DNA of 23,736 nucleotides from DASWYB01 sp036405195 (GTDB lineage Bacteria > Patescibacteriota > UBA1384 > 2-12-FULL-50-11 > DASWYB01), in contig DASWYB010000066.1 in assembly GCA_036405195.1 (NCBI GenBank), forward strand, positions 1 through 23,736, read 5' to 3'. The position numbers and the translations under genes are program-made. The stretch's first letter is position 1, and each line of letters begins with the position of its first letter. The notes below the pieces were generated by a model, which saw only the letters and a list, made by a program, of their open reading frames with translations, searched no databases and was not told the DNA's origin. Positions 15,382-21,909 of the stretch are shown here, piece by piece.

Positions 15382-16911
15382 TTAATCCACAAAGAAGGTA
15401 GTTGTTGGGTTGGGCGTTCCCGTGTTGGCAGTGGGAAAGGTAGTTGGGTACGTCGTAGTTGGTGTTGGCGTCGGGTAGAAGAAAGCATCACTCCATGTTG
15501 GTGTCGGAGTGGGGTAATAGAAGAACGTGCTGGTTGGCGTGGGACTTGGCGGTGGTGAATAAGGAGGCAGTGTAAAATATGTTGTAGTTGGAGTTGGGCT
15601 GGGAGAGTAGAAGAAAGTACTCGTTGGGGTCGGTGTACTTGTTTCAAAGAAAGTTGAGGTCTGCGTTGGCGTAGGGTCTGGGGCAGGATCCCCGTTGGGT
15701 AAGGTGTCACACCCTCCGGTCCATGATACATACGCGGGCCGCAACCCATCTTCACGAGGGTCAATTCTTAATAAGAAGTCAGAGCCGTTGCCACTGCCCA
15801 TACTGTCGAGTGATGTACCGGAGACCAAGAAGCCTGTGTTCGCAATCGCACCACTTTGAACGTCTTTGACGTATTGAGTGACATCAAGTTGAGCTAAAAG
15901 TGGTGTCGTACGAGATAAAGAACCACGAGAGAAGGTTGTGGATTTGGCGTAGGCATACGTCGTGTCTTCGTGAAGCGATGCACTGCCTAGGTCATTCCAA
16001 GTGACAGTTGATTCATTAAATGGATCCGTGATTAAGCGGTTTATTTGAAGCGTAATCGATTCTCCGTTACTGGTAGTCTGCGTCGTGTCGTAAACCGGGA
16101 GGGTGAGGTAGATCGTAGTCGCGTTTGGAGATATGCTTTGGGTCGGGAAACGAAATAGGCCATACATGGTATAACTTGTCGGTGCGCCGTTTGCATCTTC
16201 GTTCGCAAGGTAGATAGCGCTTCCCCCAAAATTTGTGCTCGGCAAATCTGCCCGCACATGGGTATCAGCATTCACCGAAACAGTTGTTCCTCCGGGACAA
16301 ACATTAGCCGGAGCGCTCCCGCAGTCGCTTGGCGTATTCGGGGGGCAGGGCGTTGGAGATGGAGCCGTTCCCACAGTAACGTAATCAATAGTCACCGAGT
16401 TAAGAGCCGGGCTATAGTTCGGATTATTAGTTGTAAGATGAGCCCGGATGCAGAGAAATTCGGAATCAGGGAGCGTTGAGATATCTGTACTAAACTGTGC
16501 GTCAGCATTTGTTGTGTGGTCTAAATAGCCGCTACAGGATTGAGGTTTAAAACTCAATACGACCGATTGCTCGGTATTGACCATGCTTATAAGGGAAGAT
16601 GATTGCCAGTCAATGGTCATCCCTGGTGCAGGACGAGCTTGTATTGAGGCATATCCGTCAGTTACGTAGCTACAACATTCTGGAGATTGGCCAAGTACGA
16701 GTCCATTACCAATCTCAGTATATGTCCGTTGCCAACTTGAGAATCCTTCTGGTCCCTGCCACGATAGCTGGGCTGCTTGTGTTTTAGGTATGTAACTCGA
16801 GAAAACAAGTCCCACTGTTATGACGAGCATAAGGGTGGCGCTTGCCCAATGAAAAATCGGTGCGATCGAGTTATTGTGCCACTGGAAATAAGCCGGATGA
16901 CGCCGGCTCAA
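15382..16911 (-). CDS. Membrane-anchored DNRLRE-domain protein with Thr/Pro-rich tail
   Basis: The shown start is TTG at 16909-16911 (509 residues), but an AAGGAGG 60 bases upstream points to an in-frame AUA at 16966-16968, adding 19 residues with no stop between. The protein has a cytoplasmic N-terminus rich in His, Arg and Trp, a TM helix at about 22-45, and a beta-rich region with four Cys (about 48-190). A DNRLRE-type domain follows at about 205-395 (VSVNADTHVRADLPSTNFG, LFRFP, STVTWNDL), a fold associated with carbohydrate-binding surface proteins. The last 98 residues are low-complexity units of the type PTPTSTFF. No sorting signal follows. As first gene of the pilB operon it may be a surface adhesin, or a stalk partner of the pilus; this is inference. 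Confidence 0.75.
   Translation of the reverse strand: MSRRHPAYFQWHNNSIAPIFHWASATLMLVITVGLVFSSYIPKTQAAQLSWQGPEGFSSWQRTYTEIGNGLVLGQSPECCSYVTDGYASIQARPAPGMTIDWQSSSLISMVNTEQSVVLSFKPQSCSGYLDHTTNADAQFSTDISTLPDSEFLCIRAHLTTNNPNYSPALNSVTIDYVTVGTAPSPTPCPPNTPSDCGSAPANVCPGGTTVSVNADTHVRADLPSTNFGGSAIYLANEDANGAPTSYTMYGLFRFPTQSISPNATTIYLTLPVYDTTQTTSNGESITLQINRLITDPFNESTVTWNDLGSASLHEDTTYAYAKSTTFSRGSLSRTTPLLAQLDVTQYVKDVQSGAIANTGFLVSGTSLDSMGSGNGSDFLLRIDPREDGLRPAYVSWTGGCDTLPNGDPAPDPTPTQTSTFFETSTPTPTSTFFYSPSPTPTTTYFTLPPYSPPPSPTPTSTFFYYPTPTPTWSDAFFYPTPTPTTTYPTTFPTANTGTPNPTTTFFVD
15385..15678 (-). repeat. Low-complexity coding repeat: Thr/Pro units ending in aromatic pairs
   Basis: The 3' end of the DNRLRE-domain gene encodes imperfect units of about 12-20 residues, each with PTPT or PSPT followed by STFF, TTYF or DAFFY. 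Proline runs alternate with aromatic pairs. The periodicity is visible on the DNA as GTTGG-rich blocks in plus orientation. It could be a wall-spanning or glycosylated stalk. Confidence 0.7.
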
Positions 16912-16973
16912 CCATTCGTGATGTACCTGAAGCCAAGGGATTAATGTCTTCGGGGTCGTGTCACGTATTGCAC

Positions 16974-16980
16974 CCTCCTT
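16974..16980 (-). promoter_or_regulatory. Strong ribosome-binding site without a canonical start
   Basis: AAGGAGG on the minus strand is followed after 5 bases by AUA (16966-16968), in frame with the DNRLRE-domain protein. No ATG, GTG or TTG at suitable distance in this frame follows until the TTG at 16909-16911. Confidence 0.75.
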
Positions 16981-16992
16981 ATCTATCGCTCC

Positions 16993-17026
16993 GAAAAGCG
17001 AAGAGTTCCTCTTATCTACTATAACA
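16993..17026 (-). promoter_or_regulatory. Extended -10 promoter and leader of the DNRLRE-pilB operon
   Basis: On the minus strand TGTTATAGT (17018-17026) is an extended -10 element (TG, one base, TATAGT), without a recognisable -35. The downstream leader matches the one at 8071-8103. The TGTTA part also belongs to the terminator arm of the upstream response regulator gene. Confidence 0.5.
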
Positions 17027-17068
17027 AAAGAGAGCGTACCAGGCCTAGCCTGTTGGCTCTCTTTTGTT
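17023..17068 (-). terminator. Bipartite hairpin after the first response regulator gene
   Basis: Two 13-base arms (17023-17035 and 17056-17068) pair perfectly, and a second 5-bp stem (CAGGC with GCCTG, 17040-17052) sits inside the loop. On the minus strand the 3' arm is itself T-rich (CTCTCTTTTGTT), so it can act as an intrinsic terminator. Its end overlaps the next operon's -10 region. Confidence 0.6.
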
Positions 17069-17084
17069 AGGAATATGATCCCTT

Positions 17085-17474
17085 TTATTTATGTAAAACG
17101 GTTTTAATCTTATTAATGAGTTGTTCTGGTTCTTCGATATCAGACTTCTCAATATATTCAGCGGCGCCGGCTTCTATTGTCTCGTCTTTTTCCAATTCGG
17201 TGATGAGGGCGCTAAAAATAACAACAGGAATATTTTTTAAGCTTTCATCGGCTTTAAGATCTTTGAGCATTGCTCGTCCATCTCGTTTCGGCATCATGAG
17301 GTCAAGTAATATGAGAGAAGGGTGGTGTTCTCTCGCCATCCTGAGCCCCTCTTCTCCATCTTCTGCTTCGAGTGTTGTTGCGCCCGCTTCTTTGAGGGCT
17401 CGAGTATAGATGTCCCGTATTGCGGCGTCATCATCGACTACGAGTACGTTTGATCCTGTGAGAGTCTTTTCCAT
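17085..17474 (-). CDS. Single-domain response regulator (CheY-like receiver)
   Basis: I start at the ATG at 17472-17474, preceded by AAAGGAGC, giving 129 residues, the same length as its paralogue at 19009-19398; an upstream in-frame start lacks a site. Receiver residues are present: acidic cluster DDD at 14-16, phospho-acceptor Asp58 in LILLDLMMP, Ser88 in the Thr position, and Lys110 in YIEKSD. There is no output domain, so signalling must go by protein contact, for instance with the pilus motors or a kinase (inference). It lies 65 bases downstream of the histidine kinase and is probably its cognate or one of two cognates. Confidence 0.93.
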   Translation of the reverse strand: MEKTLTGSNVLVVDDDAAIRDIYTRALKEAGATTLEAEDGEEGLRMAREHHPSLILLDLMMPKRDGRAMLKDLKADESLKNIPVVIFSALITELEKDETIEAGAAEYIEKSDIEEPEQLINKIKTVLHK

Positions 17475-17539
17475 TATCGCTCCTTTTGTCTTATTCAACA
17501 CTGCTCCCGTAAAAAAGGCAAGGGAAATGAGGTGTTACA

Positions 17540-18982
17540 CTACGTGGCGTGTTTGGGGAGATGAAAGCTAACTTGCGTCCCATGTCCTGCATTACTCTTA
17601 ATTGAAACCTCTCCTCCATGTGATTCGACGGCGAGTTTTACAAAGTAAAGACCTAGCCCCGAACCTTTTTCATCAATAGACATGGGGTTTGCGCCTCGGT
17701 GAAACGATTGAAAGAGCTTATTAATCATATCTTGTCCGATGCCTTCTCCCGAGTCTTTCACCGTAACAAAGATATCTTGCTTTGAGTCGTCGATCGTGAG
17801 CGTAATCTTACCTTTTTCAGGAGTGAATTTCAGAGCGTTATCGAGCAGATTGTCCAAAACTTGGAGGATTTGGCCTTCGTCTCCACTCACAATCGCATGT
17901 TTCGATTTTGTTTCTAATTCCATTGTTACATTTTTATCTTTACTTCGTGGTTCGAATCCGCTCAGGGCATTTTGAGCGAGAGGGATAAGATCGAACGGTT
18001 CATTTTGGCGTTGTAGTTTTCCCGCTTTAAGCATGGAAATGGACAGCATGTTTTCAATGAGAGAGTGTAGCTCTTTGCCACGGGTATAAATGTAGTCAAC
18101 AAATTTCATGCTCTCTTGAGAAATTTTTGAATCTTTCTTAAGGGTTGCAACTGAACTCATGATGACTGTGAGAGGCGTTCTTAAGTTGTGCGATGCTAAA
18201 ACTAAAAATTCATTTTTCCAAGCCTTTTCCTCTTCCAGGCTGTTGACCCTCTCAATCAAAGTCTCTGTCATATGGTTAATATTTTCTGCCAAGAGATGAA
18301 ATTCATCTTTGGACTTGGTTTTTATGGAAGTATCAAAATCCCCTCCCGCAATCGCGTTACTCGTAGAACGTATCTCGTTTATCGGGCGCAGAATAAGTTG
18401 GCTTGTAAGCCAAAGACTTAAGAAAAACACAAGAGGTAAGAGCAGAAGCATCGTTACTATAAGTTGGGTAATATTAGAACGGTTCATGCTTGCGAGTGAA
18501 GAGAAGTTCACAAAGCTTCGTATGGAGTAATCGTGTGTTCCTGTACTGTCGAAGTGTGGTTGAATAAAGGTATGACCTTCGGCCGTTATAAGTGTGCTCG
18601 CACGGTTAGATTGAATCCTATCTAAGACAACGGTGTTGGTGATGGGTTCTAAGACGACAGAGTGTTTCAGAGAACGGCTATCAAACGCCACTCTCCCCTG
18701 CGTATCAATGAGTTCGAAGTGATCCAGTGCCGGAAGTTGTGCGGCAATTGTACGCATAGAACGGGTGAGTTCGAGGCCCAGTGCGTCTTTGTATTTGAGG
18801 TAGGTGTCTACAATTGGGTTCACTGAGATGGCAGTTTGGCTTTCGGCTAAGCTAATAAGCTGTTGTCGCTCTTGTTTATAGAGGCGCACCGTTGTTACTG
18901 CTGATTGAGCAAATAAAGCCACCATCAAAAGAATAGTAGACATCACGGCTAACTTAAGACGTATACTTCGTAGCCACTTCAT
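17540..18982 (-). CDS. Membrane sensor histidine kinase with periplasmic sensor and HAMP
   Basis: This 480-residue protein has TM1 at about 11-32, an extracytoplasmic sensor at 33-170 (PAS/CACHE-like in length and pattern, with FELIDTQGRVAFDS near 89) and TM2 at 171-193. HAMP follows at 194-246, then a dimerisation/phosphoacceptor helix with His265 in ASHNLRTPL. The ATPase domain carries the N box DNLLDNALKF (377-386), the G1 box DSGEGIG (410-416) and the G2 box GSGLGLYFV (440-448). All catalytic residues are intact. The ATG has GAAGGAGG 7 bases upstream. It sits between two single-domain receivers (26 and 65 bases away), so it may phosphorylate both. The signal sensed is unknown. Confidence 0.93.
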   Translation of the reverse strand: MKWLRSIRLKLAVMSTILLMVALFAQSAVTTVRLYKQERQQLISLAESQTAISVNPIVDTYLKYKDALGLELTRSMRTIAAQLPALDHFELIDTQGRVAFDSRSLKHSVVLEPITNTVVLDRIQSNRASTLITAEGHTFIQPHFDSTGTHDYSIRSFVNFSSLASMNRSNITQLIVTMLLLLPLVFFLSLWLTSQLILRPINEIRSTSNAIAGGDFDTSIKTKSKDEFHLLAENINHMTETLIERVNSLEEEKAWKNEFLVLASHNLRTPLTVIMSSVATLKKDSKISQESMKFVDYIYTRGKELHSLIENMLSISMLKAGKLQRQNEPFDLIPLAQNALSGFEPRSKDKNVTMELETKSKHAIVSGDEGQILQVLDNLLDNALKFTPEKGKITLTIDDSKQDIFVTVKDSGEGIGQDMINKLFQSFHRGANPMSIDEKGSGLGLYFVKLAVESHGGEVSIKSNAGHGTQVSFHLPKHAT

Positions 18983-19008
18983 GAAAAGTCCTCCTTCAAG
19001 CTCTCGAT

Positions 19009-19398
19009 TTAGTGCGCTTGCTTCAGCAAGTGACGAATTTTATGTAATAGTTGTTCTGGTTCCGTTTCGACTTTCTCAATATATTCAACGGCGCCAGCTT
19101 TTAAGCTGTTATCGCGTTCGAGTTCATTGACTAAAGCGGTCATAACCATGACGGGAATATCTTTGAGCGTATCATCTTTTTTAAGGGTCTTTAGCATGGT
19201 AAGGCCGTCCATCTCGGGCATCATGAGATCGAGTAGGATGAGGTCAGGTTTATGTTGCGCCGCTTTTTTTAAGCCTTCTTCACCATTTGTAGCGGTGGTA
19301 ATAGTTAGGCCGGCTTCTTGTAAAAAATCCCGATAGGATGTAATAAGTCGTTCATTATCATCAATGATGAGAATAGTATGAGGGGAAGTATGTGTCAT
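19009..19398 (-). CDS. Single-domain response regulator (CheY-like receiver), second copy
   Basis: This protein has 129 residues with Asp13 and Asp14, phospho-acceptor Asp57 (LILLDLMMP), Thr87 and Lys109 (YIEKVE), so it is a complete receiver without an output domain. It resembles the receiver at 17085-17474 along its whole length, pointing to local duplication. It is the first gene of the RR-HK-RR set and diverges from the second kinase gene across 74 bases. AGGAG lies about 13 bases before the ATG, farther than usual. Confidence 0.93.
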   Translation of the reverse strand: MTHTSPHTILIIDDNERLITSYRDFLQEAGLTITTATNGEEGLKKAAQHKPDLILLDLMMPEMDGLTMLKTLKKDDTLKDIPVMVMTALVNELERDNSLKAGAVEYIEKVETEPEQLLHKIRHLLKQAH

Positions 19399-19422
19399 AT
19401 CGTCTCACTTTCTCCTAATAAC

Positions 19423-19492
19423 GTAACACCTTTTTTTAAGGGTAACAAGCGTATACGGTAAGCCGTTGCGGTTTGGGTAACCAGAGTGTTAC
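19423..19492. promoter_or_regulatory. Cluster of GTAAC/GTTAC half-sites between divergent signalling genes
   Basis: The intergenic region holds GTAAC at 19423-19427, 19442-19446 and 19477-19481, and GTTAC at 19488-19492. The first pair lies in a bulged palindrome (GTAAC-A-CCTT, T-rich loop, AAGG-GTAAC), the second in GGTAAC-CAGAGT-GTTAC. Such spacing suggests an operator, but no local gene encodes a DNA-binding output domain. Confidence 0.3.
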
Positions 19493-20984
19493 GCTAAAAA
19501 GGATGAAAGTACCGCATTTAGCGTTATCAAGCAGTGATCGAACTGAACATGTGTTGGGCCGACGACTCCGTTACATTCTTTTAGGCGAAATCATCCTGAT
19601 TTTCGTTCTTTTTACATTGCTCCTTACTGTCGTAGTAGCGATCCTCTCTCGTCAGAATGAAGTGAACCAAATGAGTATCTCTCGTTTTTCGATGGCCTTA
19701 GAAGTTCAAGGTGTCGAGCAGCTACTTTTAAAACATATGAATTATGAACAGTCTTACCGTTTAAATAGTAAGCAAATGGTCTTAGACGAATTGCTCGCAA
19801 ATCATATCGCTTTCGATCAGCGGATTACCGCATTGTCCCAAAAATTACAAACGCTAGGTCCGGACGAGGCCTCATTTTTACCAGAAGAACAAAAGCTTTC
19901 CCGTCGGCTCGCTGCATCGCACCATGAAATAATATTAATACTCGAAAAAATGGTTGGTAAGTCGCTCACGGGTAGTGAGCATAATCATTCCGGACTTGAT
20001 TCGTCTTCAATTACGATTCCTTTGACCCCTGCTGGTATGGAAGCGCGTATTTCGCGGCTCGAAGAACAATCATTCGCCGACGCGGGCATGTGGCAACAAT
20101 TTGTTCAGGCAGACATCGATCGCTTGTCCTATCAGTCGGAAGTATATCAGCGGCTCCGGCTTACTAGTTTATTTGGTTTGGCATGTCTCATGATACTCGT
20201 ATTGGTACTGGTAAATTATACGTATGTGTTGCCCTCTTTTAACCATATCCTCCGTCATGTGGTGCGTCAGAACAAACAATTGCGCGAAGTCGATTCGCTT
20301 AAAACCGAATTTCTTTCGGTCTCTAGTCATCAATTACGCACTCCTCTCTCGGAATTAAAATGGGCCCTTACTCTTCTTAATCGGCACCAGAACAAAGGTG
20401 ACCTTACCAAGCAGCATCACTTTGTGCAGCAATCACTTCATAGTGTTGATACGATGTCTCAAATCGTATCAGCCCTTTTGAATGTGTCGCGCATTGAACA
20501 GAATCGCCTTCAATTTAATCCCGTTGTTACCGACATGGCTCCCGTCATGAGAACGGTTATAAATCGCGCCAAGCGAGCAGCCAAAGCCAAAGACGTCACA
20601 CTTACGTTTGTGAGCCCATCTGGGGGGATGAAAGCCCATGTCGATGTTCTGCTGGTAAAACAGATACTCCAAAATCTAATTGATAACGCAATTCAATATA
20701 ATCGTCCGCATGGAAAAGTCGCGGTGATCGTTAAGAAGCAGCGAGCAAGTTGGTTAATTAGTATTTCAGATACCGGTTCTGGTATCTCGCGGAAAGATTT
20801 AAAGCATCTCTTTACGAAATTTTATCGTGGCGACAACGCACGTAGAATTCGGCCTGACGGAAGCGGTCTTGGTCTCTACTTTGTAAAAAAGATTGTTGAG
20901 AAACACCGTGGTAAAATCACCGTATCAAGCATAGAAGGACACGGAACGATATTTTCTATAACACTACCAGGAGTTCGGGGCTAG
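19473..20984 (+). CDS. Membrane sensor histidine kinase with helical sensor and no HAMP
   Basis: Shown from TTG at 19473 (503 residues); an ATG at 19503 would give 493 residues and is equally plausible, since neither start has a well-spaced ribosome-binding site. TM1 lies at about 34-58. An extracytoplasmic helical region (60-228) resembles four-helix or CHASE3-type sensors, and TM2 lies at about 231-250. The phosphoacceptor is His286 in SVSSHQLRTPL, followed by an ATPase domain with DNAIQYN, DTGSGIS and GSGLGLYFVKK. There is no clear HAMP: TM2 runs into a short coiled coil (about 260-278). It is transcribed away from the RR-HK-RR set and has no receiver beside it on its own strand, so one of those receivers may be its partner. 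Confidence 0.9.
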   Translation: MGNQSVTLKRMKVPHLALSSSDRTEHVLGRRLRYILLGEIILIFVLFTLLLTVVVAILSRQNEVNQMSISRFSMALEVQGVEQLLLKHMNYEQSYRLNSKQMVLDELLANHIAFDQRITALSQKLQTLGPDEASFLPEEQKLSRRLAASHHEIILILEKMVGKSLTGSEHNHSGLDSSSITIPLTPAGMEARISRLEEQSFADAGMWQQFVQADIDRLSYQSEVYQRLRLTSLFGLACLMILVLVLVNYTYVLPSFNHILRHVVRQNKQLREVDSLKTEFLSVSSHQLRTPLSELKWALTLLNRHQNKGDLTKQHHFVQQSLHSVDTMSQIVSALLNVSRIEQNRLQFNPVVTDMAPVMRTVINRAKRAAKAKDVTLTFVSPSGGMKAHVDVLLVKQILQNLIDNAIQYNRPHGKVAVIVKKQRASWLISISDTGSGISRKDLKHLFTKFYRGDNARRIRPDGSGLGLYFVKKIVEKHRGKITVSSIEGHGTIFSITLPGVRG

Positions 20985-21005
20985 AGAACCGGTAGGCAGG
21001 GAGTG

Positions 21006-21047
21006 GATACTAAAAAGACCCACCGTTTGGTGGGTCTTTTTAGTATC
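21006..21047. terminator. Bidirectional intrinsic terminator between kinase and pilin genes
   Basis: A perfect 19-bp inverted repeat (21006-21024 and 21029-21047) surrounds a GTTT loop. The GC core GACCCACC/GGTGGGTC is flanked by A5 on one side and T5 on the other, so it works on both strands. It serves the plus-strand kinase gene and the minus-strand prepilin gene, which converge here. Confidence 0.9.
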
Positions 21048-21060
21048 ATGTGATATTCGC

Positions 21061-21537
21061 TTAGCGAGTGGCACAGATAGTCTTAACGACAGTGTCGGTA
21101 AGAGCATTAGGCGCGCAAACAGTGATAACGTTTGCTGCACTTCGAGCAATCGTGTATTTCGTGTCTTGTGCAGTTGTTGCAGTCTGCTGGGGATCCCGAG
21201 GAAGAGCCGAGATATAAGCAACGGGGCTAAGTACTGCGTTAAGGGCGATCCCGCCGGTAGGGCAAGCAGTGACTTTCGTGCTGTCACAAATCTCTTCCGC
21301 AGCAGCGTCAGCAGTTAGGCCGGCAACGGTAGCTGGGAAAGATCCATTGTTGTCAGCAGCGTACTGGTGGACGGCGTTCAAGATAGCGAGAGTGTCGCTT
21401 TGGCGAACAGCATTACGAGCCTGTGAGAACTGACGGGCTGGGTTAACCGCAACGATGGTGATGGCGCCAAGGATTGCGATAATACCAATAACGACGATAA
21501 GTTCAATTAAGGTAAAACCTTTTAGTGTTTTATGCAT
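21061..21537 (-). CDS. pilA: Major type IV prepilin
   Basis: I start at ATG 21535-21537, with GAAAGGAG 5 bases upstream; longer in-frame readings lack a ribosome-binding site. The 158-residue product has a 7-residue leader, MHKTLKG, followed by FTLIELIVVIGIIAILG, with Phe at +1 and Glu at +5. The globular domain contains four Cys (two in ICDSTKVTAC, one in VCAPN, one in ICATR at the end), likely two disulfides including the C-terminal D-loop. The QYAADNNGSFPAT segment is typical of pseudopilin/pilin families in these bacteria. It stands alone, outside the assembly operons, with a long leader and its own terminator, as expected for the abundant subunit. Confidence 0.92.
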   Translation of the reverse strand: MHKTLKGFTLIELIVVIGIIAILGAITIVAVNPARQFSQARNAVRQSDTLAILNAVHQYAADNNGSFPATVAGLTADAAAEEICDSTKVTACPTGGIALNAVLSPVAYISALPRDPQQTATTAQDTKYTIARSAANVITVCAPNALTDTVVKTICATR

Positions 21538-21624
21538 AACCACTCCTTTCAATAATGAGCGATAAAAAATGTCACGTATCCCATCGACCGAGAGAACACG
21601 GTAGCATACATTGCTATCCACTTT

Positions 21625-21663
21625 ACAATAACATAGCCGTTCGGCAATGCAAGCGAAAGTATA
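21625..21663 (-). promoter_or_regulatory. Candidate promoter(s) of the prepilin gene
   Basis: On the minus strand, TTGCAT (21647-21652) and TATTGT (21625-21630) are 16 bases apart. A second -10-like TATACT lies at 21658-21663 with a poor -35. Either would leave a leader of about 80-120 bases. I cannot choose between them. Confidence 0.35.
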
Positions 21664-21696
21664 ATAGGTAATGAGAGCAAAGTCATCGTATGTTTA

Positions 21697-21739
21697 CCAT
21701 ACAAAAAACCGAGGTGTATTCCTCGGTTTTTTTGTATGG
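21697..21739 (-). terminator. Intrinsic terminator directly abutting tRNA-Ser
   Basis: Arms at 21697-21714 and 21721-21739 pair along 18 bases, with one extra base in the A/T run. On the minus strand the core CCGAGG/CCTCGG is followed by T6. The outer base of the stem starts with the tRNA's own CCA end, so hairpin and tRNA 3' end overlap. Confidence 0.85.
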
Positions 21740-21824
21740 CGGAGAGAGAGGGATTCGAACCCTCGAGGGCTTGCGCCCAACGCGCTTTCCAAGCGCGCGC
21801 CATAGGCCACTAGGCGACCTCTCC
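21737..21824 (-). tRNA. tRNA-Ser(GGA)
   Basis: This 88-base class II tRNA reads on the minus strand. The acceptor GGAGAGG pairs with TCTCTCC (one G-T). The anticodon loop TTGGAAA holds anticodon GGA, reading UCC and UCU. A long variable arm (GGGC GCAA GCCC) marks it as tRNA-Ser, the T arm is GAGGG-TTCGAAT-CCCTC, and the discriminator is G. The CCA end is encoded. Confidence 0.95.
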
Positions 21825-21841
21825 AAAAATATTCTTCTGCT

Positions 21842-21870
21842 AGTATACCGATTTTCCCTGAAAGACTCAA
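21842..21870 (-). promoter_or_regulatory. Promoter of tRNA-Ser
   Basis: On the minus strand TTGAGT (21865-21870) and TATACT (21842-21847) are separated by exactly 17 bases. Transcription would begin roughly 10-12 bases before the mature tRNA 5' end at 21824. Confidence 0.7.
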
Positions 21871-21891
21871 TGCGGGTTCCCTTGTCAACTC

Positions 21892-21900
21892 TGTTATAAT
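21892..21900 (+). promoter_or_regulatory. Extended -10 promoter of dnaG giving a near-leaderless mRNA
   Basis: TGTTATAAT (21892-21900) is a perfect TATAAT with the TG extension and no good -35. The expected start point, about 7 bases downstream, lies within 3 bases of the ATG at 21910. No ribosome-binding site precedes that ATG. Confidence 0.6.
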
Positions 21901-21909
21901 AATCTCGAT

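Noticed and set aside
15369..15764. 131-residue minus-strand frame overlapping the repeat tail
   Set aside because: It is a Pro/Arg/Gln-rich shadow of the repetitive DNA in another frame, without a ribosome-binding site or recognisable domain.
21549..21803. 84-residue minus-strand frame upstream of the prepilin gene and running into tRNA-Ser
   Set aside because: It crosses the tRNA and its terminator and has no coding features; it is a chance frame.
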